NCBI GenBank assembly: GCA_009926935.1
Contig: RFNZ01000009.1
Coordinates: 28,171-92,170 of the forward strand
DNA length: 64,000 nt
Direction of reading: 5' to 3'
DNA from: Pseudomonadota bacterium
Lineage (GTDB): Bacteria > Pseudomonadota > Alphaproteobacteria > Micavibrionales > UBA1664
Shown here in pieces: positions 51,649 to 61,548 of the stretch. Both the position numbers and the translations under genes were made by a program. Under the pieces are notes generated by a model, which saw only the letters and a program-made list of their open reading frames with translations, searched no databases and was not told the origin of the DNA. Positions within the stretch are counted from its first letter, which is position 1; every line of letters begins with the position of its first letter.

Positions 51649-51870
51649 AACTTGTTTATAGTATAGTCTAGCAAAACTATCATATAGCTTAAGTTAGATA
51701 CCTTAAGAGTCATGTTTTACAAAGCTTTCGGAGATGGCTGAAAGATCTGTATCGGAACCTGCGGATCTGGATTTTTAGGAATTCAAATCATGTATTAAAA
51801 GTATTTAAATAACTAATAAAATAATATTATATATAATTAATACATATAACTAGGTATTTAATATTTGATT
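51649..51870. other. AT-rich gap with a possible remnant of a gene start
   Basis: The 222-bp gap is very AT-rich from about 51775 onward. On the plus strand a 14-codon frame at 51734-51778 reads 'MAERSVSEPADLDF' and then stops. In many alphaproteobacteria ubiE starts divergently from mutM at just this place; the short frame could be the remnant of such a start. This is speculative. Confidence 0.25.
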
Positions 51871-52734
51871 TTAAAAAGGCCTTACAGCTGCGTGTATATC
51901 GCTATGTCTTAAAAGCCAATCCAGACCAAGGGGTTTAAGCCTTTTAGCCATGGCATCGCGTTGCGACCCGTCCATTTGCGCGGTGTTAACAGATATATAC
52001 CCCATATTTTCGATGGCCTTATGCACAGAGCTTTGATCTGGCTTATCAGCCACATTGAAAAACGCGGCACTATGCGCAAAAGAAAGGATCTTTAGGACAT
52101 TGTCTCTAAGTTGACGGTCATCAAGGTGACGCAAAAGGTTAAAGCAGGTCACGTAATCAAACGGCGTATCAGGCTTGAAGTCTCTAAAATCCTGGCTCGG
52201 GTGATAAGTAATCCGTCGATGAATATCGGGTCGCAAACCCATATAGCCATCACTGGCTACCATGAAAGCGTCAAAAAAAGAAAGACCGCTTCGTTCAGGG
52301 AAAACATCGTGTTTGACGCCACTACGCAGGATATGGCGCATCTGCAGCGGATATGCATTTGCCAAAAAAATGTCACGGAAAGGTTCGTGGATATCAATCC
52401 CTTCGAGCCGTACAGGTGCGCAGGATTCCGAGTAGGCTCCATGGTGCTCCAAAAACATGGCAGTTGAAGCCAATCCCGCGCCTATGGAACCAGGAAATTC
52501 AAGCTGGCTCTGCGGTATGCCTTGGCGGGCGCTTTCGGCCATGTGCTTGGCAAGGGCGGACTGGAAACTGCGATACCTGAAAAAGCCAGTCGTACCAACG
52601 AACTCGCCACAAAGGGATTTGATACGACAAGCCCCTTCCTGCTCCTGCGAGCCAAAAAAGAGCACGTTATCCCACGCTGGGTGGGCCACGGGCGTGGCTT
52701 TAGGGTTTTTGGAGCGGCTTTTCGTTATAGTCAT
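51871..52734 (-). CDS. Probable SAM-dependent methyltransferase-like protein
   Basis: A 287-residue protein. 'PGSIGAGLASTAMFLEHHG' followed by 'LEGIDIHEPFRDIFLANAYPL' (shortened) and 'FDYVTCFNLLRHL' is the order motif I / acidic-end motif II / motif IV of Rossmann methyltransferases, closest in pattern to CheR-like proteins ('C.N.L.H'). Substrate unknown. The frame is open from 52851, but the ATG at 52734 avoids an overlong hydrophobic leader and leaves a divergent promoter gap. Flanked by AT-rich DNA. Confidence 0.6.
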   Translation of the reverse strand: MTITKSRSKNPKATPVAHPAWDNVLFFGSQEQEGACRIKSLCGEFVGTTGFFRYRSFQSALAKHMAESARQGIPQSQLEFPGSIGAGLASTAMFLEHHGAYSESCAPVRLEGIDIHEPFRDIFLANAYPLQMRHILRSGVKHDVFPERSGLSFFDAFMVASDGYMGLRPDIHRRITYHPSQDFRDFKPDTPFDYVTCFNLLRHLDDRQLRDNVLKILSFAHSAAFFNVADKPDQSSVHKAIENMGYISVNTAQMDGSQRDAMAKRLKPLGLDWLLRHSDIHAAVRPF

Positions 52735-52814
52735 GGCAGAGACTATACTGTAAAATATTATGAAAAACAACTTCTGGGGCTGATTTTGCCACTCTAAACA
52801 GGCTATATGGGTAT

Positions 52815-53564
52815 ATGGGCAATGCACTAGACCGTTATTACGCACCGGCAAAGGGCACGTACAAAAACGCTTCAGGCCAAAAGGCTACAGAGCAGGAAGT
52901 GCAAGCCATGGATGATTTCTGGAACTTCATAGGCAGCGATAGCTTCTCCTGTACGGGCGGCAAGGCCACGCGCAACAGGCTCACCTTCCGGTCTGGGTTT
53001 CATGGGGTACAGGGCACAAAAGAGGCGGCAGAAAGCTTGGCCGCCCATCTCGTGCGTTTCAAAGAGGAAAGAAAATCCAAAAACCCCGATCTTCCGTTCC
53101 TGTATTGCGTTTATGCGGCTTTTTTTGAAGGGCCTGAGATCTTGTCCGAAAAACAAGCGCACGATCTTGTCTGGCAACAGCTTCAGCATCTGCACGTGGT
53201 GGATATGGAGCAGTTTGAGTACGCCGAAGGTGTGTCATCAGACGTGACATCAGTCGACTTCTCCTACTCGGTCGCAGGCGAGCGTTACATGGTGCCTTCG
53301 CTTAACCCTTATTCTTCGCGCCTTACGCGTCGCTATCAGCGCCCTGTGATGGTCTTTATCCCGCGCGAGCAGTTTCATCACATCTACGATAACGGCATTT
53401 ACAAGAAAATGCAGGAAGTCATCAGGGCGCACGATATCAAGCTTCAAGGCACCCATAACCCAATGCTGGACCTACATGAAACATCGTCGGATGCTGTAAC
53501 CTTCAGTGGCATGGCTGTAAAGAGCCCGCAGGAGTGCCCTTTCCAGTACAAAGGTAAGAAATAA
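52815..53564 (+). CDS. YqcI/YcgG-family protein (GntA-like heme oxygenase family)
   Basis: A 249-residue protein with the YqcI/YcgG pattern: 'FSCTGGKATRNRLTF', 'LVWQQLQHLHVVDMEQFE', 'VPSLNPYSSRLTRRYQRPVMVF', 'EQFHHIYDNGIYKKM', 'DIKLQGTHNPML' and the terminal 'CPF'. One family member, GntA, is a heme-dependent N-hydroxylase of a guanidino compound in guanitoxin synthesis. The other gnt genes are not seen here, so the natural substrate is open. Divergent from the methyltransferase-like gene. Confidence 0.88.
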   Translation: MGNALDRYYAPAKGTYKNASGQKATEQEVQAMDDFWNFIGSDSFSCTGGKATRNRLTFRSGFHGVQGTKEAAESLAAHLVRFKEERKSKNPDLPFLYCVYAAFFEGPEILSEKQAHDLVWQQLQHLHVVDMEQFEYAEGVSSDVTSVDFSYSVAGERYMVPSLNPYSSRLTRRYQRPVMVFIPREQFHHIYDNGIYKKMQEVIRAHDIKLQGTHNPMLDLHETSSDAVTFSGMAVKSPQECPFQYKGKK

Positions 53565-53601
53565 AAAAGCTCTTAAACGTGATGTATCACTTTATGCAGG
53601 C

Positions 53602-54690
53602 TTAGAGTTTAAGCGGCCCGGGTTTTGAGGGTCGCAGCTCGGCACGTGTGATCGATGTACCAAGGCGCAGCACGATATTCTCAAGAAGGGTTTTAAACTG
53701 CGCTTGCCCCGCGCCGTCTCTTTCGGCAGGGATCCTGTATTCATAGGGAAGTGCGTTGTGTCTACGGTCTACAGGCACGCTCATAACAGTCACCGGGCTA
53801 TAAGCCTGTATCAGGGATATGGCGGCACCCGCATGTTTTGAAAGATAAGTGTCTGGGTTCACAGAAAGCGTGGCATCATCAACCGGCGCCTCATCCGAAA
53901 AAACAACAAGTGCACGGGCGCTTGCCCCCGTTTTATACAGCCGTCTGTGCGCAGCTAAAATCGCTTCACCGTCAATGTTTTCTCTGAGCATCGAGCGGAA
54001 AGTTTTACTGTATCTTTTAACATCAAAAACACTCATGCGCTTAGCTTCTGTAATCGAATGTACCGCATAGCCGTACGCCTCTTGAAAAACAGACAATGCC
54101 CGATCAATCGGTTGATCGGCGCTTTTGTAAACTAGGGCCAGTGTCTCGTTAAGGCGACCGGGTGCTCTCGGTGTCTTGCCGGCGGCGAGCCATTCGTCTC
54201 TGGCGCGGCCACCCTTCCAGCTATTGGTTGTAAACCCTAGCACTTCAACTTTAACACCAACACTTTCAAGGGCGCGGGCGAGGTTGGCGGCATTGGCAAT
54301 CTGGTTAGGTAGATGCTCGTGCATTGAACCAGAGTGATCGATAATCAAACTGACCTGCGCTCCACCTTCAACTGCACCGATAGCCTGTAAAACAAAATCA
54401 TTTGGTATGTCATAGAGCGGCATAGCTTCAGGGCTGGCCGGTGCCTGTACGCCCATTGCGGCAATTGCCTCTAAAATAGGCTGGGCCTCGACGTCATAGG
54501 CGGCAGTAAAAATCTGGTAATCTGCAAGACGGCGGAAGGATTCCGCAAGCGCATCAGATTGAGCGGGCAATGTAAACCATGCAGGCACCGCATCCCCAAA
54601 AAGGGCTTGGCCTGCACCATTGGTAGCGTAACCGCTTAAAAAACGTTCAGGCCTATCGATGATAGGATTTTTTGCAGAGTCGTCTGACAT
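53602..54690 (-). CDS. CobT-type von Willebrand factor A domain protein (no cobaltochelatase partners)
   Basis: A 362-residue protein whose body is the VWA domain of the cobaltochelatase CobT: MIDAS 'IIDHSGSM', then 'GFTTNSWKGGRARDEWLAAG', 'ALVYKSADQP', 'RENIDGEAILAAHRRL' and 'DEAPVDDATLSVNP'. The usual N-terminal CobT region is reduced to about 130 residues with other sequence. CobN and CobS are not in the window. It could be a chelatase subunit or a diverged VWA protein working with a MoxR-type ATPase; the first is suggested by sequence, not proven. Confidence 0.82.
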   Translation of the reverse strand: MSDDSAKNPIIDRPERFLSGYATNGAGQALFGDAVPAWFTLPAQSDALAESFRRLADYQIFTAAYDVEAQPILEAIAAMGVQAPASPEAMPLYDIPNDFVLQAIGAVEGGAQVSLIIDHSGSMHEHLPNQIANAANLARALESVGVKVEVLGFTTNSWKGGRARDEWLAAGKTPRAPGRLNETLALVYKSADQPIDRALSVFQEAYGYAVHSITEAKRMSVFDVKRYSKTFRSMLRENIDGEAILAAHRRLYKTGASARALVVFSDEAPVDDATLSVNPDTYLSKHAGAAISLIQAYSPVTVMSVPVDRRHNALPYEYRIPAERDGAGQAQFKTLLENIVLRLGTSITRAELRPSKPGPLKL

Positions 54691-54897
54691 GTTGCTATAG
54701 CCTTGCTTATAAAATATGAAAAATAAATACAGAAAAGCTGAAATTATGTCAATAAATATGAAAAGCCCCCGAAAAGGTTGCCAGTAATTTTTACATAACG
54801 ATATTCCCTATACCTCTATTTTTTTATGAAAATTAAAAAAAAGACGAGGCATAGAGTCAAATTTTAAAAGTAAAAAAGTACCGAGGAGAAATGAAAA
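54691..54897. other. AT-rich gap, nothing recognised
   Basis: A 207-bp AT-rich stretch between the CobT-like gene and the secreted unknown protein. It must contain the promoter of the CobT-like gene. No other feature was recognised. Confidence 0.4.
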
Positions 54898-55584
54898 TCA
54901 AGGATTTTGAATGCCCTTGGGGTCAAAATAGATTCTAAAAGCAGCAGAACAAATTCTGTGACTACTAGGTGTGGCTGTTCCCGCCCCCGCAATGCAACGG
55001 TTCATAACAATACGAAGCCCACCACGAAGCTCCAGTATCTCCGATACAGGTTCGTTCCTTTTTGGGTCGTGCTCAACCCACATTTTTGAAAGGTCATCTT
55101 CAGTAAGTTTGTGCAACTCAGGCGGCCAAAAATTCCTATCTTTTTCGGCATGGGATCGTATAGCGTCCGAAATTTTTTTTGCCAGTTTCCATCGCAGAAC
55201 GTCGTCATTCTCAAAAAGGCTACGCACATACAAAAAATCAACTTTCGCCAGCATCACTTCAAAATGATAGGCACTGTTGATATCAAACGGCTCTTCGAGT
55301 TTCAGTTGTATACCTAATGCGCTATTAAATTCTTCAACATGCTTTGGATCATCACTGATAAACTTGCCCCATGTGGGTTTATCAAAAATTGGTTCGCGTT
55401 CGGCGGATACTTGCCGGACACGATCAAAGCTGGCATCTTGTGCTTCCATGCGCGTTTTGAAGAGCGTCTGCCTCATCGCAGAATTGGTCGTATACAGCTC
55501 CTCCATAAATGCCGTTGCTTCCTGCGGTGTTGCGATAACACCGGCAAGGGTTAGGGCTGCGAAAAGAGAGTTAAGTCCACGCAT
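54898..55584 (-). CDS. Exported protein of unknown function
   Basis: A 228-residue protein with a signal peptide (residues 1-24, cleavage after 'ATA'). The mature part is charged and largely helical, with two cysteines near the C-terminus ('NRCIAG', 'HRICSAAF') that may pair. No known domain recognised. Flanked by AT-rich DNA on its downstream side. Confidence 0.65.
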   Translation of the reverse strand: MRGLNSLFAALTLAGVIATPQEATAFMEELYTTNSAMRQTLFKTRMEAQDASFDRVRQVSAEREPIFDKPTWGKFISDDPKHVEEFNSALGIQLKLEEPFDINSAYHFEVMLAKVDFLYVRSLFENDDVLRWKLAKKISDAIRSHAEKDRNFWPPELHKLTEDDLSKMWVEHDPKRNEPVSEILELRGGLRIVMNRCIAGAGTATPSSHRICSAAFRIYFDPKGIQNP

Positions 55585-55628
55585 AATAAAAGTTTAAGAG
55601 GGTTTAATAAAAATCGCGTTAAAAAACT

Positions 55629-55659
55629 AAAAAAGCCCCCGATTTCGGGGGGCTTTTTT
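55629..55659 (-). terminator. Intrinsic terminator of the sigma-factor/EF-hand operon
   Basis: Stem AAAAAAGCCCCCGA / TCGGGGGGCTTTTTT with one bulged G, just behind the EF-hand gene. T-runs on both sides make it bidirectional. Confidence 0.85.
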
Positions 55660-55673
55660 AGTAGTTATCGTAT

Positions 55674-56489
55674 TTAGGCCGCCAACAGGGAGTTTTCTTG
55701 TGCGTTGATCAATGTCCCCAGCGTTTTGGTTAGCAGGGAGTTGATAACGGCAAGTGAGTCAGCAGCTTTTTCGGATGCCGAAACCACGCCATCCTTGTTT
55801 GTATCAAGATCGTCGTATTCTTCTTCATCTGTTGAACTTGTTTCCGTGTTCGATGCGGAAGATTGAGACGTATCATCAGCTCCGAAGATAGCGCTGATAT
55901 CACCGCCACCGCCTGCACCGCCAGGCTTACCACCAGGAGGTGGGCCGCCAGGAGGAAACCCACCAGGAGGGCCACCTTGTGGCAAACCGCTCTCAAGTTC
56001 GGACGCCGTAACTGATCCATCACCGTCAGAATCCAGCTGCGAGAAAACATCCTCGGCGGACGGTCCGCCTGTTGGTTTCCCAGCTTTAAATTCATCAAGA
56101 TTGAGCGAACCATCTCCATCGCCATCCAGAGAATCGATAAGGGTCTGGACAAAATCACTCTTGCTGCCACCTGCACTATTCAGCTGAACAAGATTGCCGC
56201 CCGATACAAGTCCACCTTGAGAAAGCCTGCTTTCAAATGCCGTTTTGGCACCTGAATCCAACTCGCTTTGGGTAAGCTCACCATCGCTATTCGCATCAAA
56301 TTTACTGAAGACATCTGTAGCCGATGGTGCTCCCTGAGGTGCATTAGCACCCTTGGGGCCAATAGACTTGAATTCTTCAAGGCTCAGACCGCCGCTGCCA
56401 TTCGCATCGGCCTTCTGAAAGAGGGCTTGCCGCTGCGCAGAAAAATCTGCGCCGAAGAAGCTGGGCGTGCTGCCCACACCTGAAACCAT
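55674..56489 (-). CDS. EF-hand calcium-binding protein with five EF-hand loops
   Basis: A 271-residue protein with at least five canonical EF-hand loops: 'DANGSGGLSLEE', 'DANSDGELTQSE', 'DGDGDGSLNLDE', 'DSDGDGSVTASE' and 'DTNKDGVVSASE'. The linker between the fourth and fifth is Gly/Pro-rich and flexible. No clear signal peptide. It is the last gene of the sigma-factor operon, so it is likely part of, or controlled by, the same stress response. Confidence 0.92.
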   Translation of the reverse strand: MVSGVGSTPSFFGADFSAQRQALFQKADANGSGGLSLEEFKSIGPKGANAPQGAPSATDVFSKFDANSDGELTQSELDSGAKTAFESRLSQGGLVSGGNLVQLNSAGGSKSDFVQTLIDSLDGDGDGSLNLDEFKAGKPTGGPSAEDVFSQLDSDGDGSVTASELESGLPQGGPPGGFPPGGPPPGGKPGGAGGGGDISAIFGADDTSQSSASNTETSSTDEEEYDDLDTNKDGVVSASEKAADSLAVINSLLTKTLGTLINAQENSLLAA

Positions 56490-56557
56490 CTTCGTTTCTC
56501 CTTTTTGTGTTGTGCTGTCACCGACCGATAACAGCTTAACTATATAACGGATTGGGT

Positions 56558-57037
56558 TTACTTTTCCGTCGGTGTCATGAATGGCGGTCGGGGTGGGGCA
56601 GCTTTCTCGAAAAACGCGATACGCTGGTCATTTGGTAAGGCCGCAACAATTTCCAAAACCATGTCCTTCATGGCAAGGTTTATGGAAGCACCCGTGCTGG
56701 CCATACGCTGGCGCAAGGCTTCAAAAGCGTTGAGGTCAAAAGTCTCAGCTGTCAGAATGTTAAACATCTCAGGAAAAATGTGCTTCATATTTGTAAAATG
56801 CCCGTCTATTCCCTCTTGGTGTTTGGAAATAATGGCTTCAACTTTGTCTTGTGAATCCCGCGGCAGCGAACGTGCCGCATGCTGAAATTCTACAATCGGA
56901 GATGGAGGCATTGGCGGAAAGCCGAAGCGATGGATCAGGGATGCAATCCCGCCAATAAAAAATACGTTCAACAGCACTGAAAAAATGATCAGCGCTCCGA
57001 AGATTTTCTTTTTATATCCTGTCATCGCTTGAGACAT
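56558..57037 (-). CDS. Periplasmic metal-sensor-like protein (CnrX/Spy-type)
   Basis: A 159-residue protein with an N-terminal membrane anchor (about residues 11-33) and a helical periplasmic domain with 'RSLPRDSQDKVEAIISKHQ' and 'FDLNAFEALRQRMAS' helices, the build of the CnrX/ZraP/Spy 'periplasmic heavy-metal sensor' family. It lies between the 87-residue membrane gene and the EF-hand gene. Metal binding is inferred from family, not from specific residues. Confidence 0.75.
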   Translation of the reverse strand: MSQAMTGYKKKIFGALIIFSVLLNVFFIGGIASLIHRFGFPPMPPSPIVEFQHAARSLPRDSQDKVEAIISKHQEGIDGHFTNMKHIFPEMFNILTAETFDLNAFEALRQRMASTGASINLAMKDMVLEIVAALPNDQRIAFFEKAAPPRPPFMTPTEK

Positions 57038-57043
57038 GTGGCC

Positions 57044-57307
57044 CTACAGACTGAAATGGTACAGTAAATTTTGGCTTCCGCTATAAAAAGACAGTCCGGT
57101 TTCAAGGGGCATAAAAATAGGCCCGATAAAATACCCCGCTAAAAGACAGGCAGAAATACCGGCAGCAAAAGCATAGCGGGCTGTACGGCTGCCTAAAATC
57201 CAGCCAAACACGGGTATAATCTCATCCATCACGCGCATCGCAAGATGAGGGTGCGGTTCTGGCCAGCGCATGGCTGTAAGATAAAGTTTTATATCATCTG
57301 TCATCAT
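57044..57307 (-). CDS. Small membrane protein, candidate anti-sigma factor (CnrY-like)
   Basis: An 87-residue protein with about 40 cytoplasmic residues, one transmembrane helix (about residues 45-64) and a short periplasmic tail. Size, topology and position directly behind the ECF sigma gene (stop and start adjacent) match CnrY-type anti-sigma factors. No direct sequence motif proves it. Confidence 0.6.
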   Translation of the reverse strand: MMTDDIKLYLTAMRWPEPHPHLAMRVMDEIIPVFGWILGSRTARYAFAAGISACLLAGYFIGPIFMPLETGLSFYSGSQNLLYHFSL

Positions 57308-57886
57308 TCATTCCCCAAGTAAGCTCTTTTTCTGCCCGTCAAGTTTCTCACGTAAAGCCCGTCTTCCGCGGGCAAGCAGAGATTCCAAAGCATCGACACT
57401 AATATCCATGATATCTGCCGCTTCTATATTCGTACGCTCGTTATAATGGACCAACATCAAGGCGGCTCTTTGCCGTTCTGGCAACAAGAACAACGCTTGA
57501 CGCAGAATACTTGCCGCTTGCATATCGGCAAGTATTTCACGGGGGCCAGCCGATGTATCAGCAAGCATCGGTGCCACATCATCAACATTAACATGGCCGT
57601 GAATTCGTCTGATTTCATCAATACACAAATTATGTGCAATCTTTAAAAGCCAACTTTTAAGGCGGCCTTTAGGCGACCATGTCCGCCCATGAGACCACAG
57701 TCTTAAAAATGTTTCCTGCGCTATGTCCTCAGCTTTGGACTGATTACCAAGAAGGCTATACGAGAAGCGGAAAATATCCTGCATATACGTCTCCATAACC
57801 GCTTTAAATGCGCGCGTACTGCCTGCCGCAATGGCAGCCATGCAGGTCTCCTCATCTTCCAAAGTGGGCGTCCTGGACACTTTCAC
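57308..57886 (-). CDS. ECF-type RNA polymerase sigma factor
   Basis: A 192-residue ECF sigma factor. Region 2 is 'DIFRFSYSLLGN' to 'AEDIAQETFLRLW' and 'WLLKIAHNLCIDEIRR'; region 4 is 'LLPERQRAALMLVHY' to the helix-turn-helix 'DISVDALESLLARGRRALREKL'. It heads a four-gene operon with an 87-residue membrane protein, a periplasmic sensor-like protein and an EF-hand protein, the arrangement of an envelope- or metal-stress module. Confidence 0.93.
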   Translation of the reverse strand: MKVSRTPTLEDEETCMAAIAAGSTRAFKAVMETYMQDIFRFSYSLLGNQSKAEDIAQETFLRLWSHGRTWSPKGRLKSWLLKIAHNLCIDEIRRIHGHVNVDDVAPMLADTSAGPREILADMQAASILRQALFLLPERQRAALMLVHYNERTNIEAADIMDISVDALESLLARGRRALREKLDGQKKSLLGE

Positions 57887-58010
57887 AGAAAAAACTTTCA
57901 GTAACGGGGGTGGAGCTTACATACCAAGCCCCACCCCCAATAATGATAACCCCAGTTTACCCCTAACCTCGTCATAACAACGGAGCAAGGTCATAAATCC
58001 GTCGCAAAAA

Positions 58011-58033
58011 AAGGCCCCATTTCGGGGCCTTTC
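58011..58033 (-). terminator. groEL intrinsic terminator
   Basis: Stem AAAGGCCCC / GGGGCCTTT with a 5-nt loop, followed by a run of T on the minus strand, 49 bp behind the groEL stop. Confidence 0.88.
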
Positions 58034-58081
58034 TCTGATTTGGAAAAACGGGGAGGAGCGGGTAATCCGCTCCGAGCTTTA

Positions 58082-59740
<1,659 letters not shown>

Positions 59741-59753
59741 TCAAGTTGATTGA

Positions 59754-60056
59754 TTAAGCGGCGATAACGCCAACGATGTCGCTTTCTTTCATGACGAGGT
59801 ATTCTTTCCCGTCGATGGTGACTTCGGTACCGGCCCATTTCGAAAAGAGCACGCGGTCACCGGCTTTAACGTCCAGCGGCACGACTTTGCCTGAATCATC
59901 ACGGTTGCCTGAGCCTACTGCGACAATCTCGCCTTCCATCGGCTTTTCCTTCACGGAATCAGGAATGATGATCCCGCCGGCCGTCTTTTCTTGCTGCTCG
60001 ATGCGACGCAGAAGAACGCGGTCATGCAAAGGGCGAAATTTCAAGGTGTTTGACAT
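59754..60056 (-). CDS. groS: 10 kDa co-chaperonin GroES
   Basis: A 100-residue co-chaperonin with the family sequence '[14 protein letters not shown]', the mobile loop '[11 protein letters not shown]', and '[14 protein letters not shown]'. It caps the GroEL ring. First gene of the operon; a CIRCE element stands just upstream. Confidence 0.98.
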   Translation of the reverse strand: MSNTLKFRPLHDRVLLRRIEQQEKTAGGIIIPDSVKEKPMEGEIVAVGSGNRDDSGKVVPLDVKAGDRVLFSKWAGTEVTIDGKEYLVMKESDIVGVIAA

Positions 60057-60092
60057 GTTGAGACTCCTTGGTCTTTCTTGTGGTTGAGGTTG

Positions 60093-60119
60093 TTAGCACT
60101 CCCATAGGGCGAGTGCTAG
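60093..60119 (-). promoter_or_regulatory. CIRCE element (HrcA operator) of groES-groEL
   Basis: TTAGCACTC-ccatagggc-GAGTGCTAG: nine-base arms and a nine-base spacer, one mismatch to the consensus TTAGCACTC-N9-GAGTGCTAA. Located about 40 bp upstream of groES, it should bind the HrcA repressor. The hrcA gene is not in this window. Confidence 0.95.
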
Positions 60120-60251
60120 TGCATCTTATATGCCCTCAAAGACTCGGATTTCAAGGGGAATTTTTGAAAATTTACGATCTGTTAAACCGGCTTGGGTAGG
60201 CTTTTAGGTATGGCCCGAAGAATCTGTGGCCGGATAAGACGGAGAGATTCC

Positions 60252-60515
60252 ATGACAGAACTTGAATTCCAGCTCGCCGATTTTCGCCTGACAACGGCAG
60301 AAATCCTGTATCACATGCCGGATCATCCGGAGCTCCTGCAAACATTCGTCTGGCAGGACTACGATCTGGCACCGCGCTACCCCGTTTTAAATCGCTTTCT
60401 GGGCTTCTGGGTCGAAAAGATCGAGGGCAAGCTCCACAGTGTCTACGTGGCGCACCGCAAACTCATCAGCCCTAACGAAATCCGCACGGCTGACAGCGAG
60501 TTTCTGATCCATTAG
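60252..60515 (+). CDS. Usg-family protein
   Basis: An 87-residue protein with the Usg pattern: 'FRLTTAEILYHMPDHPELLQ', 'FVWQDYDLAPRYPVL', 'FLGFWVEKIEGKLHSV' and 'VAHRKLISPNEIR'. The family is almost confined to alphaproteobacteria and its function is unknown, although it was named after a gene near asd. The frame is open from 60192, but the ATG at 60252 begins the conserved sequence. Confidence 0.92.
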   Translation: MTELEFQLADFRLTTAEILYHMPDHPELLQTFVWQDYDLAPRYPVLNRFLGFWVEKIEGKLHSVYVAHRKLISPNEIRTADSEFLIH

Positions 60516-60573
60516 CGCCAGGGGCCAGGGGTAAGGCTGGACGAAGCCCTGATTTCCGCTACTATCACACACC

Positions 60574-61548
60574 ATGCGCGGTGGAGATACCCTCACGGAT
60601 GCCCTTTCGTATGCGTTGGACCGTATAGGCGGACCAACGCCCCCGGTCGCTGTCATAAACGCATCAGGCTTAGAAGATAAAAGCTTTGTAAGACAGTCTA
60701 ATCACAGCTGTAATAAATCAAATAGCACATTAAATGGTGTATTTAACACAGTTTTAATCCGCGCCACACGCCAAACAGCTGAAACTTTGGGGCTGGTGGC
60801 AACGGCTATAACCCATCTGGATGCGAAGGGCAGCATCCTGATCGCTCAGGAAAACGCGCACGGGGCAGAAGGTCTTGAAAATCAACTGCTCAAGGTATTT
60901 CCGGCGCTCGAGACCATTATCAAATACAAATGCCGCATCATGGTTTTGGCGCTTGAGGATGCCAATCTGGTCGAGCTTGCGCGCTGGCAGGCAGCCGCCG
61001 CCCTTCAAAAAGTGCCGACAACGGGTTTTTGGTCGGCCCCCGGCCTTTTTTCATGGGACCGTGTCGATCCCGCCTCCAAAATGCTTCTGGACCATCTGCC
61101 CCAAAAGCTGGAAGGCATGGGTGCCGATCTCGGCTGCGGGTATGGGTATCTTTCCGTGCATCTCATTAAAAAGTCAGGGGTAGAGGGGCTTTACGCTCTT
61201 GATAATGACGCGCGGGCGGTAGAAGCCTGTCGCAAAAACTTGGAAGACATGGGCGCAGCACTCCCCTTCCAAACCCTGTGGCGGGACGCGACAGAGACTC
61301 AGCCCGATATCCCAAAGCTCGATTGGCTTGTCATGAATCCGCCCTTCCATACCCAGCAGCATGAGGATCGCGAACTCGGGCAAAAATTCTGCATCTCTGC
61401 CCTCAAAATGCTTAAATCGGGGGGCAAGCTGTATCTCGTGGCCAACCGCCACATGCCTTATGAAGCGGTCCTTGAAAAAGTGGCAAAAAAGGTCCAGCTT
61501 TTGGCAGAAGTAAACGGATTCAAGATTCTAACCGCAGAGGCTCCATGA
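60574..61548 (+). CDS. RsmC-like class I methyltransferase (rRNA guanine-N2 type)
   Basis: A 324-residue protein: an N-terminal pseudo-methyltransferase domain and a C-terminal catalytic domain with SAM motif 'MGADLGCGYGYLS', 'ALDNDARAVEACRKN', the 'NPPFHT' catalytic motif of N2-guanine methyltransferases and 'LYLVANRHMPYE'. These are RsmC/RlmG features; RsmC methylates G1207 of 16S rRNA. The exact target here is not certain. Overlaps the next gene by 4 bp. Confidence 0.85.
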   Translation: MRGGDTLTDALSYALDRIGGPTPPVAVINASGLEDKSFVRQSNHSCNKSNSTLNGVFNTVLIRATRQTAETLGLVATAITHLDAKGSILIAQENAHGAEGLENQLLKVFPALETIIKYKCRIMVLALEDANLVELARWQAAAALQKVPTTGFWSAPGLFSWDRVDPASKMLLDHLPQKLEGMGADLGCGYGYLSVHLIKKSGVEGLYALDNDARAVEACRKNLEDMGAALPFQTLWRDATETQPDIPKLDWLVMNPPFHTQQHEDRELGQKFCISALKMLKSGGKLYLVANRHMPYEAVLEKVAKKVQLLAEVNGFKILTAEAP

